A stretch of 64,000 nt of DNA. Source: Symsagittifera roscoffensis (lineage: Eukaryota > Xenacoelomorpha > Acoela > Convolutidae). This document shows positions 1 to 12,767 of this stretch, in pieces. Each line of letters opens with the position of its first letter. Positions within the stretch are counted from its first letter, which is position 1. The notes below the pieces were generated by a model. The model saw only the letters and a list, made by a program, of their open reading frames with translations, was not told the DNA's origin and made no database searches. The DNA lies in NCBI RefSeq assembly GCF_963678635.1, contig NC_087068.1:16932027-16996026 (forward strand), read 5' to 3'. A program made the translations under genes and the position numbers.

Positions 1-539
1 AATTGTATCTAAAAAATATGAGAGCAGGAAACAGTAGATAAGCTCGGTGTGTTTGCCATGATGACAGAGTGAGGTTGAGCAAAAAAAGTAAAACTGGAAG
101 CTCCTAAGCGTCGAAATGGGTAGAAACCCACGACAAACAAAATTTCAGATAGAAGGCACAAGTGCAATTTCATCTATTTCATGCAAGTTAAAAATCATGA
201 TTTAAGACACAAAATAGGTTCTTTGCCGTGAAAATGGTATCCAGAATATTACGCATCATGATATGCAGAGCCACAGACGGTATCATCAAGATAAAAGCAC
301 GCATATTGAAATATATCAAATAGAAGGGATCTATTGCAAAATGTGAGGAATTTTCCGTTACCGAGGGCGGCCAACGAGAACGTTATATCAAGGGAGGCAA
401 TGTCGTGCCACCGATGTATGTCAGAGACGATTCATGAGAACAGTGAACAAAGTACACCCAAATTGGAAAACACAAAAGTATCCATCAACAACGTAATTGC
501 ATTGAATGTTTTTTGAAAGATTTCAAAAATTTGTTCAAA

Positions 540-1400
540 CAAAAATGAATGCATAAAAATTGTGAAGTTAGAAAGTCGCATTTTTAAAAATCGTTTCGTT
601 CAATCAAATTGAAAGGTAGGAGATATCTTATACATGTATCGGCAAAGGTAGAGAGAACCATAGAAAATTTGTTGAAAGATGAGCAAATGATAAAGCTTGG
701 AAAGTGTACGGAGAATTGTTTTATATGAAAGTGTACGGAAGAAACGAGTCGTTGAAATGCTGACATTAAATCCAAGCTAAAAAATAAACAGATCTGCCGA
801 AATCACTGTCAGATTTTGAATTGATTTTATTGAGCACGCGTGCGTTGGTCCTATCTGGTTTTCAATTTTTGACCTGAAATACGCCTATTCACAATTTCCT
901 CTAGTTCGACAGTGTAGGAAGCAGACAGCGTAAATTTAGTAATGTTGGTAGCAATTAAACAGCCCCATATCGTTTCAAAACGGGACTTCAAGGTTCAGGA
1001 GACACGCCCCATGATGATATATTCTATCGTAGGAAATTTGCACAAAGTTTTGATAGCGACGCGGGGGTCTGAGGAACGCCATTGGCACGAGATTTGTGGC
1101 GTATTACGGGTTTTGCACGAGCAAAAAGCGGCGAATAATTTTGGCACGCGCAACAAATTTTGCAAAAAAATTGAATGGTTGGGTTTTCGACTTTCCCATG
1201 AGGACACCGTGCCATTTGAAAAAAAAATATTTTGATTGTGAATATGAAACAATCTAAAACGTTTACAGAAATTACATCATTGATTGGAACATTAAATAAC
1301 TTTTTTTGTTTCATACTCAGTTTAACCGCTACTGCGGAACCCTTTGGAAAGTCGTTAAAAAACTTTTGCGTTTCGAACGGAGGTTAATTTGTGAAGAAAC
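540..1400 (+). pseudogene. Decayed Ty3/gypsy-type retrotransposon reverse transcriptase
   Basis: Translated segments in more than one frame line up, in the right order, with the RT region of Ty3/gypsy polyproteins. Near 650-715 there is ENLLKDEQMIKLGKCTENCF, like the region before RT motif 1. Near 866-905 is FDLKYAYSQFPL, the catalytic-block motif in which the first aspartate is kept. Near 975-1010 is a YRFK-TG-type stretch with a G-D-P remnant. Near 1160-1215 is CKKIEWLGFRLSHEDTVP, matching the 'FLG..IS..GI.P' block. Near 1260-1360 is a remnant of the 'SFLG..NYY..FI......PL' block. Frames shift and stops intervene, so this is a dead fragment. No LTRs, integrase or gag were recognised. The family call follows from motif order; the exact clade is not resolved. 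Confidence 0.65.
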
Positions 1401-3215
1401 GTTTTAAATAATGAAAAAAAATAGTGAGTAATTTTGTCCAAAATCATCATTTTAGTTTAAGTCAACAAACTAGTAAAAAGTGTGACGCATCGATACAAAG
1501 CCTAGGGGCAGTGTTCGAGCAATTCAATACTGACGGCTGTAAGCCAACCTCATATGCATCTAAACTTTTTTTACAAATTGGAAATGAAGTTTAGCATCAA
1601 TGAGTTAGAGTTTTTAGTGGTGGTTCCTTTTTGCAGTCCCTTTTAGGCAGTCCATTTTTGCCAAAACTATCTGTTTGAGGCTCAATTCAAAACAAAAAGG
1701 CTCACAAAGCTTTTTTTTATTTAGTTTATTATAACACAGGACAATGTCAGTCAGGCGGGTAGACCGATATTTACGTATAGACAAGGAGGTCGAATTTTGT
1801 AACAACTTTTATTGGCAATTTTTGCTCAGGAGAATTTATTCAGCTGTTATTTGCGCTGGTGGGCAACCATCGCGGAACTGGGTTAGTTGAGAGGTGGATT
1901 CGTACTATGCAAGAGAGATTAGAAGAGAGATTAGAACCGGCCCAGAAAACAAATTAAAATGAGTTTGTGTTTAATATACAAACAACAACCATTCAACAGT
2001 TGGGTTTTTCACCATTGAGACACATTCGGCCGGAAGTTGAATACGGTTTGGCGCACAGTTACCCGCAAGGAGTCATTCAGTAACTTGATTTGGAATTATG
2101 TTTTTGTTCACTAGCTGAAAAAAAGAAGAAAACTTACAATAATTTACAAAATTTTGTTTGCTAGACTACAATTTAATAACATTAGAAAAAAATATGTAAA
2201 AGTTTTTGATCTTTATTGCAGCTACCAGTTTTAGTTGAGGTTTGAGCCTCTGTAAATTGTCGTCGGATGTGAAGGACCTGAATTTATTTTTCACAAATGA
2301 AATGTGAGATGAATGATTTCACCCTACAGCAGTATTTTTGAGTGTTTCAAGAGTGCAATATTTAAGCTGGTTATAAATAAATAGTTGGATTTTTTTTTAA
2401 AACTGTTGCCCCAAAATTAGCAAAAAAAATGAATGACACGTTGAAAACATCAAAAATATTTCTATTTTTTGAATGTTTTTCATTTCAAAGCTACAGCTAA
2501 GTTCTTTTCTAATCATTGTTTTTTTATTCTGTCTTTTTGTTTGGTTAAGAATGGAAAGCTACTTCATGTAATCGATTAAAAATGGAAAGCCACTTCATGT
2601 ATTATTCAAGCTTTTCCCGACGCCGCAACACAATAAATCAAATAAAAACATAATCAAGGTCATGTAAGATAAGACGAAAAAACCGAATAATAAAATCAAC
2701 TTGGATCAATTCCCCGTCTAACTAATATGCATCATCAAAAAACACAAGATACAAACAATTTTTTCTGAGTGAAAAAATTTGCTAGAAATAGTTTAACTTA
2801 CACGTGGTGTAAAAGACAAAACTATGATACAACTATTTGCCCAATTGATTATTGTTTTTACCGGCTACTAACTTTTTTCGCCAGTTAATTGTTGTTTTTA
2901 CGAGTTACACAACAGGCTAACACCTTATCAGCATTGTATGCTCACTGTGTTTTTTGTTTTCACCAACCTAAATTTGATTTCAACGAAATAATTTTTTTGC
3001 TGGTTGAAGTTTTTTGCTGTAGACCAAAAATATCTATCAGGACAGTGAAAAGTTAATTTTGGCATGTTCAAACTTGAACTCTTGTGGTGTTTTTCTGTTT
3101 GTGAAGACCAAAATATCCGTTAAAACGTCGTGAAGAGTTTTTAGAAAGTTATGTTATGTGAGTAATAAAAAATTTTTTTTGTTGCTTTGAAGGGGACACT
3201 AATTTTCTAATTTGA
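1401..3215. other. AT-rich stretch without recognised gene
   Basis: Long A/T runs and frequent stops in all frames. No exon-like GC-rich island with matching splice sites and no repeat family described elsewhere in this window was seen here. Confidence 0.5.
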
Positions 3216-3431
3216 ATGATAATTTCGGAAAGTTTTGATGTCTTACAAAAAAGTTCTGTTGCAATAAATTCAATTGAAACTCAGCCAAGTTTCAAAAAAT
3301 ACCGCTTCAGTAAAGCGCTTAATAAGGCACTGCATCAAAAAAAGCTTAACGGGCTCGATCGTGATTTATTTTATCATGAATTAAAACCTTGGCTTTCTGC
3401 TTTTTTAACAACCCAGCGTGCTTTAAAATAA
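3216..3431 (+). CDS. Small ORF of 71 residues, unrecognised
   Basis: An uninterrupted ATG-to-TAA frame with no obvious homopolymer bias in its second half, which reads FYHELKPWLSAFLTTQRALK. The protein is basic and mostly hydrophilic, with no signal peptide or membrane segment. No family was recognised. The codon and residue pattern is less AT-driven than nearby chance ORFs, which is why it is listed, but no splice sites or neighbouring exons support it. It could be an intact micro-protein gene, part of an old insertion, or chance. Low confidence. Confidence 0.2.
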   Translation: MIISESFDVLQKSSVAINSIETQPSFKKYRFSKALNKALHQKKLNGLDRDLFYHELKPWLSAFLTTQRALK

Positions 3432-3543
3432 TTCGAACTGATTAGACAAGTGCCAAAAAAATAGATTGAAGGTACTGACTTCTGGTTACATTTTGGCTTT
3501 TTAATTTGGTTGCTTTGATGCGAAGTTTTCAATCAATTTTGTG

Positions 3544-3649
3544 ATGAAGACTATTCTTGGCATAGTTACACTTTTTCTGCTGTTTTTTGCTTTCGCCGAA
3601 GCAAAAGATTTTCAAAGATGGACCTGGAGACATAAAAATCTGCCGAACA
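3544..3649 (+). CDS. Candidate first exon: secretory signal peptide
   Basis: ATG begins MKTILGIVTLFLLFFAFAEA, a classic signal peptide: one lysine at the N-terminus, a hydrophobic core of about 14 residues and an AEA cleavage motif, followed by a polar stretch rich in Trp and Arg. The frame stops at 3651-3653 if unspliced (36 residues). A donor-like gttagt at 3650 would end the exon in phase 1, after the first base of a codon. The cysteine-rich exon at 18580 begins with two bases of a codon, so the two could be joined, perhaps with exons between. Signal-peptide recognition is from sequence; the gene model is inference. An in-frame TAA lies about 40 bases upstream, so the ATG is the natural start. 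Confidence 0.4.
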
Positions 3650-5485
3650 GTTAGTATCACCAATCAAATATCAATTTCAACTATATCAATAATACCAATT
3701 TTCGAAGACCGCAATAAAACGGGTTCTTTATTTTTTGCCGTGCAAAAGAAAGTATGTAGCCTACCGATTCGATATAACTATTGACTACTTCAGCAAAAAA
3801 TTATTTCTTTTCGTCTCTCTCTAACCACGGCAGTGAAAATTGTACATCACAGATGAAAAGCTGTTGAGGGAATTTAGGATAAGTTAAAATAAAGTCAACC
3901 ATAAAAGATTTTCTTGTTCCAATTTTCGAAGAAAGGGTGAAAAAAATGCACTCGGCTGAATCTTTTTTTTTCCAAAAAAACTTCGACTTTTCAACTAGAA
4001 GCGTTGACTAAAATTGTTTTTGCAGACCGAAAAATCTGGATGCCATGAGCTCAAAAATGAAAAAATTTAAATTGATTTTTTGTTGTAAAAGTACGAGAGT
4101 TTGAAAATTGGTTTGCAAGGGTTTGAGCGCTTTTATACTGGAGAAAGAAAAAAACGCAGAAAAACAATTTTTTAAAGATTATCTTTTTTAATTGAACGAC
4201 AACAAACTTTTTTATTTGAACGCCAACACAACAAACGATTTGAATTACTTTCTCTGAATGTCTCATTTTTTGCTTTGAAGCAACTCCGAATTTTTCCGGG
4301 TCAGGTTTTTTTCATTTCTAAAAAAGTTTTTCCAGACTTGGAAGTGATGAAAAACAAAAGAATTAAAGAAAGCTGTCACCCTGAACAATGCAATGTTCTC
4401 GTTTAAAATGTTTCACCTTGCATGATAGATTATTTCTATCCAATAATTCGGAAATTTTTTCAAAAAAGGGTAGCTTGAAAAGGGTAGCTTTGATTGATCA
4501 TCTGCTGTCATTCGATGGAACGAACTTTACTAAAAGTGTAGGTAAATATTGACCTAAATGGACCTTGAAAATAGGCATTTCAGAGATTAAAAACGTAAAA
4601 TCACGTCTTATTTTGTATCCAGTTTTCCATTTGTTTTGGATAATTTGTATTTAAGGTGAGTTTTTGTGCAAAATAATCACAAAAAACTGAAAAAATCAAG
4701 ATTACAGCTCCAAATTAAAAAGTCGAATGTAGTTTTTCAGAAATGAAAGTAGTGCTTTGGGTTTGAGTTCAACTTTTTAAACCAGATTTTTTTTGTTGGG
4801 AGAAATAGTTGCAATAATGAAAGAATAACCAATAGCTACCACACTAGAAAAAACTGAAAAGGGTTGGTTTTAAATTTCAACTTTTCAGTTAATTAGTTGC
4901 GTATGTTTCTAACAGTTAGTGTTAAAAAAATAAACTTTTTCCTCTTCTCATTCAGCATTAATTTTGTGCGAACGTGAACACATGAGCAGATCTTACAATA
5001 ATTTTTAAATATTTTTTGCTGTCTGGTTTTCTTTTTACAAAGTTATGCAATTGTACAAGGGAGTGAAAACTGACAATAAAAAATGAATTGAACTTTTTGA
5101 TTTCCAAAAAAGATTAGTTGAATTTTCCTAAATCTCCGCAACAGCACTTAAAAAATTTTTTGCATGACCATAAAAAATGTATTTGAGACAAAGTTGTATT
5201 ATTAAGCAATTTAAAAGTATAAAAAGTATACCGGCTTCCAAATGTTTTTCGAAGTTTCTTTTGACAAAAAAATAACATCAAATACTATTAAACAAAAGCA
5301 TCATTAAAAAACAAAAGCATAGAATTTTGAGAAACAGCATTTTGAACAAGAGCATAGCATTTTGAGGGAAAAACTGTAGGGTAAATTTTTGATAAATATA
5401 ATTCAAATGCTTCAAGATCAAAATCTTCAACATTTCAAGAGTTAAGTGTATTTTAAGAAAAAATTCTGAAGGTTTTAAAAAAAGA
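3650..5485. other. AT-rich stretch, no gene seen
   Basis: If the signal-peptide exon and the exon at 18580 belong to one gene, this is intron. No domain, inverted repeat or strong exon signature was found. Confidence 0.4.
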
Positions 5486-5945
5486 AAAAATATATTTTTT
5501 CTTGAGTCGTTTTGTATAACTGTATTTTGTACCCATTAACTAGCTCTTGCTGACATGTTATTTTAAACCTTCGAAAATTATATATATCTTGGCTCATTTG
5601 GGATTATTAATGCGTAACTTTTATTTGTTTTGCTAACGTGTACAAAGAAAGAAAAAGGCATAAGAAATATAACAAAATGATTGAAGCTGGCTATTTGGTC
5701 TTTTTAATTCGTTAGTAGATGCAAATAGGTTTTTTTGCAAATTCAATATGTTTTAATATTGTTCCGACTTTTTGTATCAAAAGTAACGGAAAATTTGTGC
5801 TCGGATTTTTTTCTAGAAAAATCGATCACTTTGTACTTTATATGGCGTGTCGGGGGAGGATCTCGCCCTGATACGAGCAGTCTTGTTTTCATTTGGTTTG
5901 TGATTTGCAAGAGTAGTGAGCAATGGCATTTATATATTCATTGCA
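5486..5945. repeat. Dispersed repeat, copy 1 (second copy at 10560-11017)
   Basis: About 460 bp nearly identical to 10560-11017: both run from a poly-A/T block through 'ttaactagctctt' and 'ttatatatatcttggctc' to a GTGTCGGGGGAGG block. Embedded at 5760-5886 is a strongly deleted derivative of the Helentron-like family: its 5' end (tgttccgact), then the 'tactttatatggcgtgt' block, then the gatacgagcagtcttgt 3' end. Because both copies share this derivative, it was present before the duplication. Confidence 0.75.
5760..5886 (+). mobile_element. Internally deleted Helentron-like element
   Basis: Keeps the 5' end, the ATGGCGTGT block and the final gatacgagcagtcttg but lacks the roughly 400 bp between. 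A sister copy with the same deletion lies at 10838-10965, inside the duplicated unit. Confidence 0.55.
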
Positions 5946-8900
5946 CAGGATTTATCTGAGAGCGTTAAAATGTTTTGTTTGATACTAAGCTACAATGTAT
6001 CACTGAATTTTTACAAAACAAAGAAACTGAAAACACTAAAAAACTATAAAAATAAATTTTATAACTGATTTTTTTGTTAATCTCGAAAAACCATCAGAAG
6101 TTTTATGCTCCTAATGGTGCTGTCAGTTTGTTTTGGTAATTGAAATAATACAAAAAAATGTACTTTTGCCGTCAAAACTTTTTGGTAATTGAAATAATAA
6201 TAAAAAAATTATACCTAAATGAAGATTTTTGCTAAAATGTTTTAAACAAAAAAAAATTATTTACCAATAGTAATTGCCTTTGGTTGAAGGTTATGAAATC
6301 AAAGTGATCGATGGGGCCAACTTTTAGCCACGTCGTTCGCTGTTCTTAAAATGTTGTAAAAACTAGCAGTAAGGAGAGCTCGCTTGTCTCTCAAAATTTT
6401 TTCAACATTTTTTGAGCAAACCGTTCGTTTCAAGTTATGAAACAAAATTTCTTGGCTTGCGTTTCCGCTTGACCCAACAAGTTTTCTCACATTTTTATAT
6501 CCTAAAAAGCTTGACTCTTTATCCTTACTCCTTTGGAAAAATTGTGGGTCTGAATTTCAATTTCCCTGTCAAGGAGACTCGGGCTATAATGTGAAAGATC
6601 GTGAAGTCAGATTTAATTTCGGTTTTTACTATGAAGCATTAATTTTGTAGTGATCTAACGCTTCTCAATCATAATCAATTAACACTAAAACTCGTTATAT
6701 GTTACTTGATTATCGAAAATTAAATGCACTCATGAACAATTGAAGTGCGTTCCAATTTGAAGGGTAAGAATTGTTTTGTATAAATTGCGTCAGGAATTTT
6801 TAATAATATCAAGTTTCAGGGTGCCGTAAATTAAAATCAAAGTTTTTAAATTGATTTGAAACAAATAGAGGTGCCAGTTTTAAAAAATGCAAATGCAACG
6901 GACATTTTGTCAGTACTGTCTTTTTTTTGCTCTTTTTCTCCACATTATAGGACTAAAATGAACTATCTTCAATAGTTTTTTTTTACTCTCCGACGCCCTA
7001 TTTCCAATTTCTAATTTTCATTGTTGTTTCACATGTTATTATGACTGAATGTGTATTTTTACGTTGGGAATAAATCTTTGGAACAAATCTTTTCCTTTAT
7101 CATTAGTTTATTCGATATGAAAAGTTTCTTTGCATTACTGCCATGCTAAAAAATGTTTCAAAAAATTTTAAAAATACCGTGAAGCGGAAAAAAATTTTCT
7201 GAAGCAAAATCCTGTAGAAGCTTGGTATCTAACACTATGAAAACACTCGACCATTTGTGTTCAACCGTTTAGGGGGTAAGGGCGTGGGGTCGTCTCTCCC
7301 CTACCTCCCCCCTAAGTTCGCCCCTGCGCTTAATGATAGTAGACAAATAATTATATCAGTCTCTTTTCCAGATCTCCTCATCGATATTCTGAAGTTCGAT
7401 TTTCGAAAACCTAGAGAAGAGGACTCGCGATGTTGGAATTTTATTGAAGGGGTGGGAAAGTAGAAAAGAGCCACAGACAGATAAATTGCAGAGATTTTTA
7501 GTAGTATAGATTCGAACATAAAAATGCAAATTGTTTAAGCAAACTATTGAATTATTCCGACCTCAGAAAGATTCTTAATTGAATTGAGATAAGCTAATTG
7601 GTCTCTTTAATTCCCTAGACGATTCAAAACACAACTTTTTTGATATTGAGTGGAGGGGAATAAATGGGTGCTTGGAGTTCAAAATTTAAAGCCTTTTCAA
7701 ACTTTTTTCTTAACAAATGTTAATCGAGACAATCATCAACTCAAACCTGCGGGGCTCTTCGCTCTGGTGTAAGTAGCTTTGTTGTTTTAATGAGCAAAAA
7801 AACCCAATATATAAAGACTGGTTGTTTTAATGAACTTGGAATCTTCGCGTTTCCGAGAAAGCGTTTCCAAGTGAACTTGATCCTCAAGATCTCTGATCAG
7901 TATTGAAAACTGGCATAACTACTTCACAAAACTCTTAAAATTTTATTTACACAATAGACAGTGCCAATTTTATATTCTACGATTGGAGACCAACTAAAGG
8001 GCAGTCGGAACATTCAGGGCCATTGATATAAGAGCAGTTTTAATTTTAAGTAATGATAGTTCTGAAATATAAATATTTGTTAACTCGTATATGTTTTGTA
8101 TTCTGGTCAGTTTTAATTAACGGTTACAATGTAATTTCAAGTTTTTTTTTAAAAGCTACAGTGGCGTAATTGGCTTAAGCTCGTTGCGGCTTTATCATAG
8201 AGTAATTTCGGATGAGTTACACCGTATGTTCGCCACGCTATCTTATTTTCGGTCGTATATATTCGTGCAACTTCTCAGTCTAATACCAATCCTAATCTTA
8301 CCCTTATATCTCCTAGTCTCAATAGATCTAGCGTACACTGGTATTTGCGAGGTTTAGAATCAAGAACTGTTCTGAGGAAGAAAACTGTTTGATAAGTTAA
8401 ATTTATTCTCTTCTGTTTGAAACTATAAATAGTTTCAGCCTTGCAAATTATTGTAAGTTTTGATCATGGATCATGATTGCTTGGTTCTAGGAATTTTACA
8501 GAGATAGTTATCAAGAATATAATAAAATATAATGAATACTTGTATTGGACTGGTTCCAAACATCCTGGGTTTAGAAAACTTTAAGAGTTTTAAGTTTTAT
8601 TCTTGTGAAGGATAGATGGAGAGTTTTCTTGATTTTTTTGGAGTAGTTTCTTTTGAAGCAGTGAAGGCGTGAAGAGAGAATAGAAGCAGCCGCTCGTATT
8701 ATGGGGTAGTTTTCATCATAAAGAGAGAAGGAGTATTTTTAAAGAGAAAAAAGGTATATTTTGTTGTTTTTTAATTTTTCGAGTGGGGTCGAAAAAAGAA
8801 AAAAATAGTTTCAATTAACTAAACTTTTAAGAATTAAAGTTTGAGGCTACAATCTGTTCGCTGTCAACTGTAGTCAGCTTCAAAAAATTGCTGTTAAACT

Positions 8901-9940
8901 CAGAACAACGCTTGAGAGGTCATTAAAAGTTCCAATTCCTAAAATTTATGCTAGAATCCTGAGGACAAAACTGGAGCTTTAAGGGCGATCTTCTAAGTTT
9001 TTTTTGGAAAATTGTAGATAGATTTCTGGTGTTGTTAGTTGCGCCAGCTTAGTTACAATTTGAGATTTTCTTGATCACAACAATGATGAATTTAACTGCT
9101 CTTTTTCAGCTATGAGGCGATCGGTAACAGTAGACGTGGAAGGAAAATGTCGACAGGAGAAAATCAACATGAAAACCGGTTAGACCATTCATTTAAATGC
9201 TAGTCTTCAAATTTTTGACAATTGAAGCTTGACGTTTGTCTTAAAAAGAGCCCAGAAAAATCAATTGATCAACATAAAACATAGCTGAATTGCTTTTAAA
9301 TAGTTTTTGTGACGTGAAACAGGTAAATAACTTTCGTATATGGAAAAAAAACTGTAAATTAGCCTCGTAAATGGTCCTTTTAATTGGCCTTCTAATTGTT
9401 CTCTGAGATTTCAAAGTTTTTCGTAGTTTTAATTAGGTTGATTTTTTTTCAAATCACGTTTGATCTATTTAGTTCATAAATTTATGTTTTTTGAACTTGA
9501 TCTGCGTCCAAAAAAACAACAATGAGTTTTAAGTTAATAATATCTTTTTTGTTTTGTATTTGAGCCAAAATAAAGCTTTCTATGCTGCCGAAATCTTGAG
9601 AAAAAACAGAGAAAATAATTTTATTCGTTTTTTTTGGTTGCATAATTGTTTGTATTGCTTGTAACGATTCCGAAAAGCGAATGCCTAAACAAGCGATATA
9701 TAGGGAATTTGATTTCAACCAAATAACTTCAAATGCTGATTTCTTTTGGTTCTTTTTTTGTTAAGGACATTATTTGCAGACTTCTAAGTTGAATATGTTT
9801 AATATGTCGTACTTTCCTTAAAATTAATCATCGATTGTTCCAAAATGAGAAACTTTTATTCTGATTGTTTTTTATTCAGACAAATTTTGACTTTTAAATA
9901 AGAGTTATTGACAGATTACATCTGATAAATATTATTGTCT
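5946..9940. other. AT-rich stretch; minor repeat fragments only
   Basis: No exon was supported. A 40-base scrap of the Helentron-like 3' end (ggcagtcggaacattcaggg) lies near 7998, and a C-rich scrap near 7270-7330 resembles the end of the hAT-type MITE found at 51282. If the candidate secreted-protein gene is real, this is intron. Confidence 0.4.
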
Positions 9941-10556
9941 GGAAGTCAATTGTACAAATAATGTGATTTTTTTTTCGTGAAGATAAATTATGAACTGAGG
10001 CGTGAAAAACATCCATTTGTACTTAAGATGTGTGGAAATAGAACGAAGAAAAACAAATAAAAAAAAATTATTTGACCATAGAGTACATTCGCAACAATGA
10101 GTGTTTTTATCTGATATAGAAGCAGTCTTTACTTGAGGTTCAAATTTGTTTTGAGGCTAATATGTTCTACTTAATTTCAACATCGAAGAAAAACAAATAA
10201 AAAAAAATTATTTGACCATAGAGTACATTCGCAACAATGAGTGTTTTTATCTGATATAGAAGTAGTCTTTACTTGAGGTTCAAATTTTTTTTGAGGCTAA
10301 TATGTTCTACTTAATTTCAACATTCAGCGCCTACTTAAAAAAAACAGATAAAAATAGCAAAAGCTTAATACGCTGGAGGCCTGAAAACAGACAGACAGTT
10401 TAATTTGATTAAGAATTTACCAAATTGATCTCGTTTTGGTGACTTTAAGTCTGTTATGGAAAACATTGTATAGACTATTGAAAATGGAGGAATTTTATTT
10501 TCGGGTGTGTATTTCTTTTTTGCACGCAAAATCATTTAACTCAAATAATCATCGGC
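9941..10556. repeat. Duplicated block, copy 1, containing a 140-bp tandem duplication
   Basis: Matches 11018-11492 over its whole length (ggaa-tcaattgtacaaata at the start, ataatcatcggc at the end). Inside copy 1 only, 10044-10183 is repeated directly as 10184-10323 with a few substitutions, so the internal duplication came after the block was copied or was lost from the other copy. Confidence 0.8.
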
Positions 10557-10559
10557 GTT

Positions 10560-11017
10560 TAAAAATATATTTTTTCTTCAGTCGTTTTGTATAACTGTAT
10601 TTTGTTACCCATTAACTAGCTCTTCCTGACATGTTATTTTAAACATTCGAAAATTATATATATCTTGGCTCATTTGGGATTATTAATGCGTAACTTTTAT
10701 TTGTTTTGCTAACGTGTTCAATGAAAGAAAAAGGCACAAGAAAAGTTACAAAATGAATGAAGCTGGCTATTTGGATTTTTTAATTCGTTAGTAGAAGCAA
10801 ATAGGTTTTTTTTTGCAAATTCAATTTTTTTAAATATTGTTCCGATTTTTTGTAACAAAAGTAAAGGAAAATTTGTGCTCGGATTTTTTTTCTAGCAAAA
10901 TCGATCACTTTGTACTTTATATGGCGTGTCGGGGGAGGATCTCGCCCTGATACGAGCAGTCTTGTTTTCATTTGGTTTGTGATTTGCAAGAGTAGTGAGC
11001 AATGGCATTTATATATT
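10560..11017. repeat. Dispersed repeat, copy 2, wedged between two copies of another block
   Basis: Near-identical to 5486-5945, including the deleted Helentron-like derivative (here 10838-10965). It sits exactly between the two copies of the 9941/11018 block, so the pair of blocks may be arms of one larger repeat or the result of a replicative rearrangement. Confidence 0.75.
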
Positions 11018-11492
11018 GGAACTCAATTGTACAAATAATGTGATTTTTTTTCGTGAAGATAAATTATGAACCGAGGCGTGAAAAACATCCATTTGTACTT
11101 AAGATGTGTGGAAATAGAGCGAAGAAAAAAAAATAAAAAAAAATTATTTGACCATAGAGTACATTCGCAACAATGAGTGTTTTTATCTGATATAGAAGCA
11201 GTCTTTACTTGAGGTTCAAATTTGTTTTGAGGCTAATATGTTCTACTTAATTTCAACATTCAGCGCCTACTTAAAAAAACAGATAAAAATAGCAAACGCT
11301 TAAAACGCTGGAGGCCTGAAAACAGACAGACAGTTTAATTTGATTAAGAATTTACCAAATTGATCTCGTTTTGGTGACTTTAAGTCTGTTATGGAAAACA
11401 TTGTATAGACTATTGAAAATGGAGGAATTTTATTTTCGGGTGTGTATTTCTTTTTTTGCACGCAAAATCATCTAACTCAAATAATCATCGGC
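11018..11492. repeat. Duplicated block, copy 2
   Basis: Same sequence as 9941-10556 without the internal 140-bp duplication. Confidence 0.8.
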
Positions 11493-12419
11493 ATAGGTAA
11501 AAAAACATACAATATTACAGCCCTTTCAGTCGTGATTCAAAGACTTCAAAAAAATTGAACTTTTTAACTTTTTCGAGAAAAACCAGTTCAAAATTATTGA
11601 TTTCTGATCTAATTTCGAGCTAATAAGTTGACCAAAATAGCCTATATAAGATAATTTAAGCGGTAAAAACTTAGTTTGTCTCATTAAAAGGTATTTTTTG
11701 GATATTTGTAGGAAATTTTCGCAATTTTAGGAACCAAAATTTAAAAATTCAAAAAATTTAATTTGTTTAATTTGTTTTTAATTTGTTTTTCGTTTTTCTA
11801 GTCATTTTTCTTTGGAGCCAATTTCCAATTGATTTTTTTTACTATGACTTTGAATTATGCCTAAGTTCTATGTTTTTGTTCAGATCTTTTTATCACAACA
11901 TGAGGAAAAAAACGACACCAACTTAAAAAAAATTTTTTTTCGGATTTACTTAACGGTCCCCCTATCATACCTACTTAAGAATCTACAGCCCTATAAATAA
12001 AAACAGTAAATTTGTGTTGAGAAATCTAACTTTTCTGCATTCTGATTGGTCGAAAAATTGGTTGGTTTTTTTTTAGATTGCAAGAAAAAATCTTGAATTT
12101 TGATCACGCTCAAATTTGATATTTTGAAGTCCGAATTTTGATTTTTTTTTAAAAAAAGCCAGGCAGTTCTGGTTTCAATTGCAAAAATTCGAATAATTGT
12201 AAGTTTTCCCAACAAAAATTATAAAAAAATTTTATTGACTGGCTTTGGCAAAACAAAATATCAATCATCAACAATAAAAAGTTTTTTTTTTTAATTTAAA
12301 AAGCCTTAAAGTATTAAAAATTGAAGATTTTCCAGAAGCGTTAAGCTTTTTTTTTGGTCTCTATGAACTCCTTGAGACTCTTTGAAATATTTGCTGGCTA
12401 TTTTTGTCCGACTTTTGAG
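11493..12419. other. AT-rich stretch, nothing recognised
   Basis: Long A/T runs, no exon or repeat boundary that could be supported. Confidence 0.4.
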
Positions 12420-12732
12420 ACGTTTATGGTGGTTTAAAGATTGCCATTTTTGACAATTTGGGATAATTGATGCGCGATAAATTTTGCGCTATTAACGCGT
12501 AAGCGGAGGATTTAATCCGTCTTAGAAATAGTTTCAAGTTAGTTAAAAGAAGCTTATTCGCCATAGTTGATTTGTTACCTAACAATTTGTATTTTATATG
12601 GCCTGTGGGGTGGGGGGATGAAATGTTCATTTTTATTAATTACATTTAATGTTTTTCGTTTTTTAATAGCTCTAAAGACCTTACGAGGCAGTCGGAACAT
12701 TCAGGGCCTCGCCTTGATACGAGCAGTCTTGT
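12420..12732 (+). mobile_element. Helentron-like element, 5'-truncated
   Basis: The 3' part of the family: 'gcgctattaacgcgtaagcgg', 'aatccgtcttagaaat', the 'ttatatggc.tgtgggg' block, then ggcagtcggaacattcagggc and the end gatacgagcagtcttgt. The hairpin is mutated (tcagggcctcgccttga). Confidence 0.7.
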
Positions 12733-12767
12733 CTAAGTTAGAGTTTCATTGTGATATTAACAGCGGG

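Noticed and set aside
8155-8260. Possible tRNA/SINE A box (tggcgtaattggcttaagc)
   Set aside because: No B box at a suitable distance.
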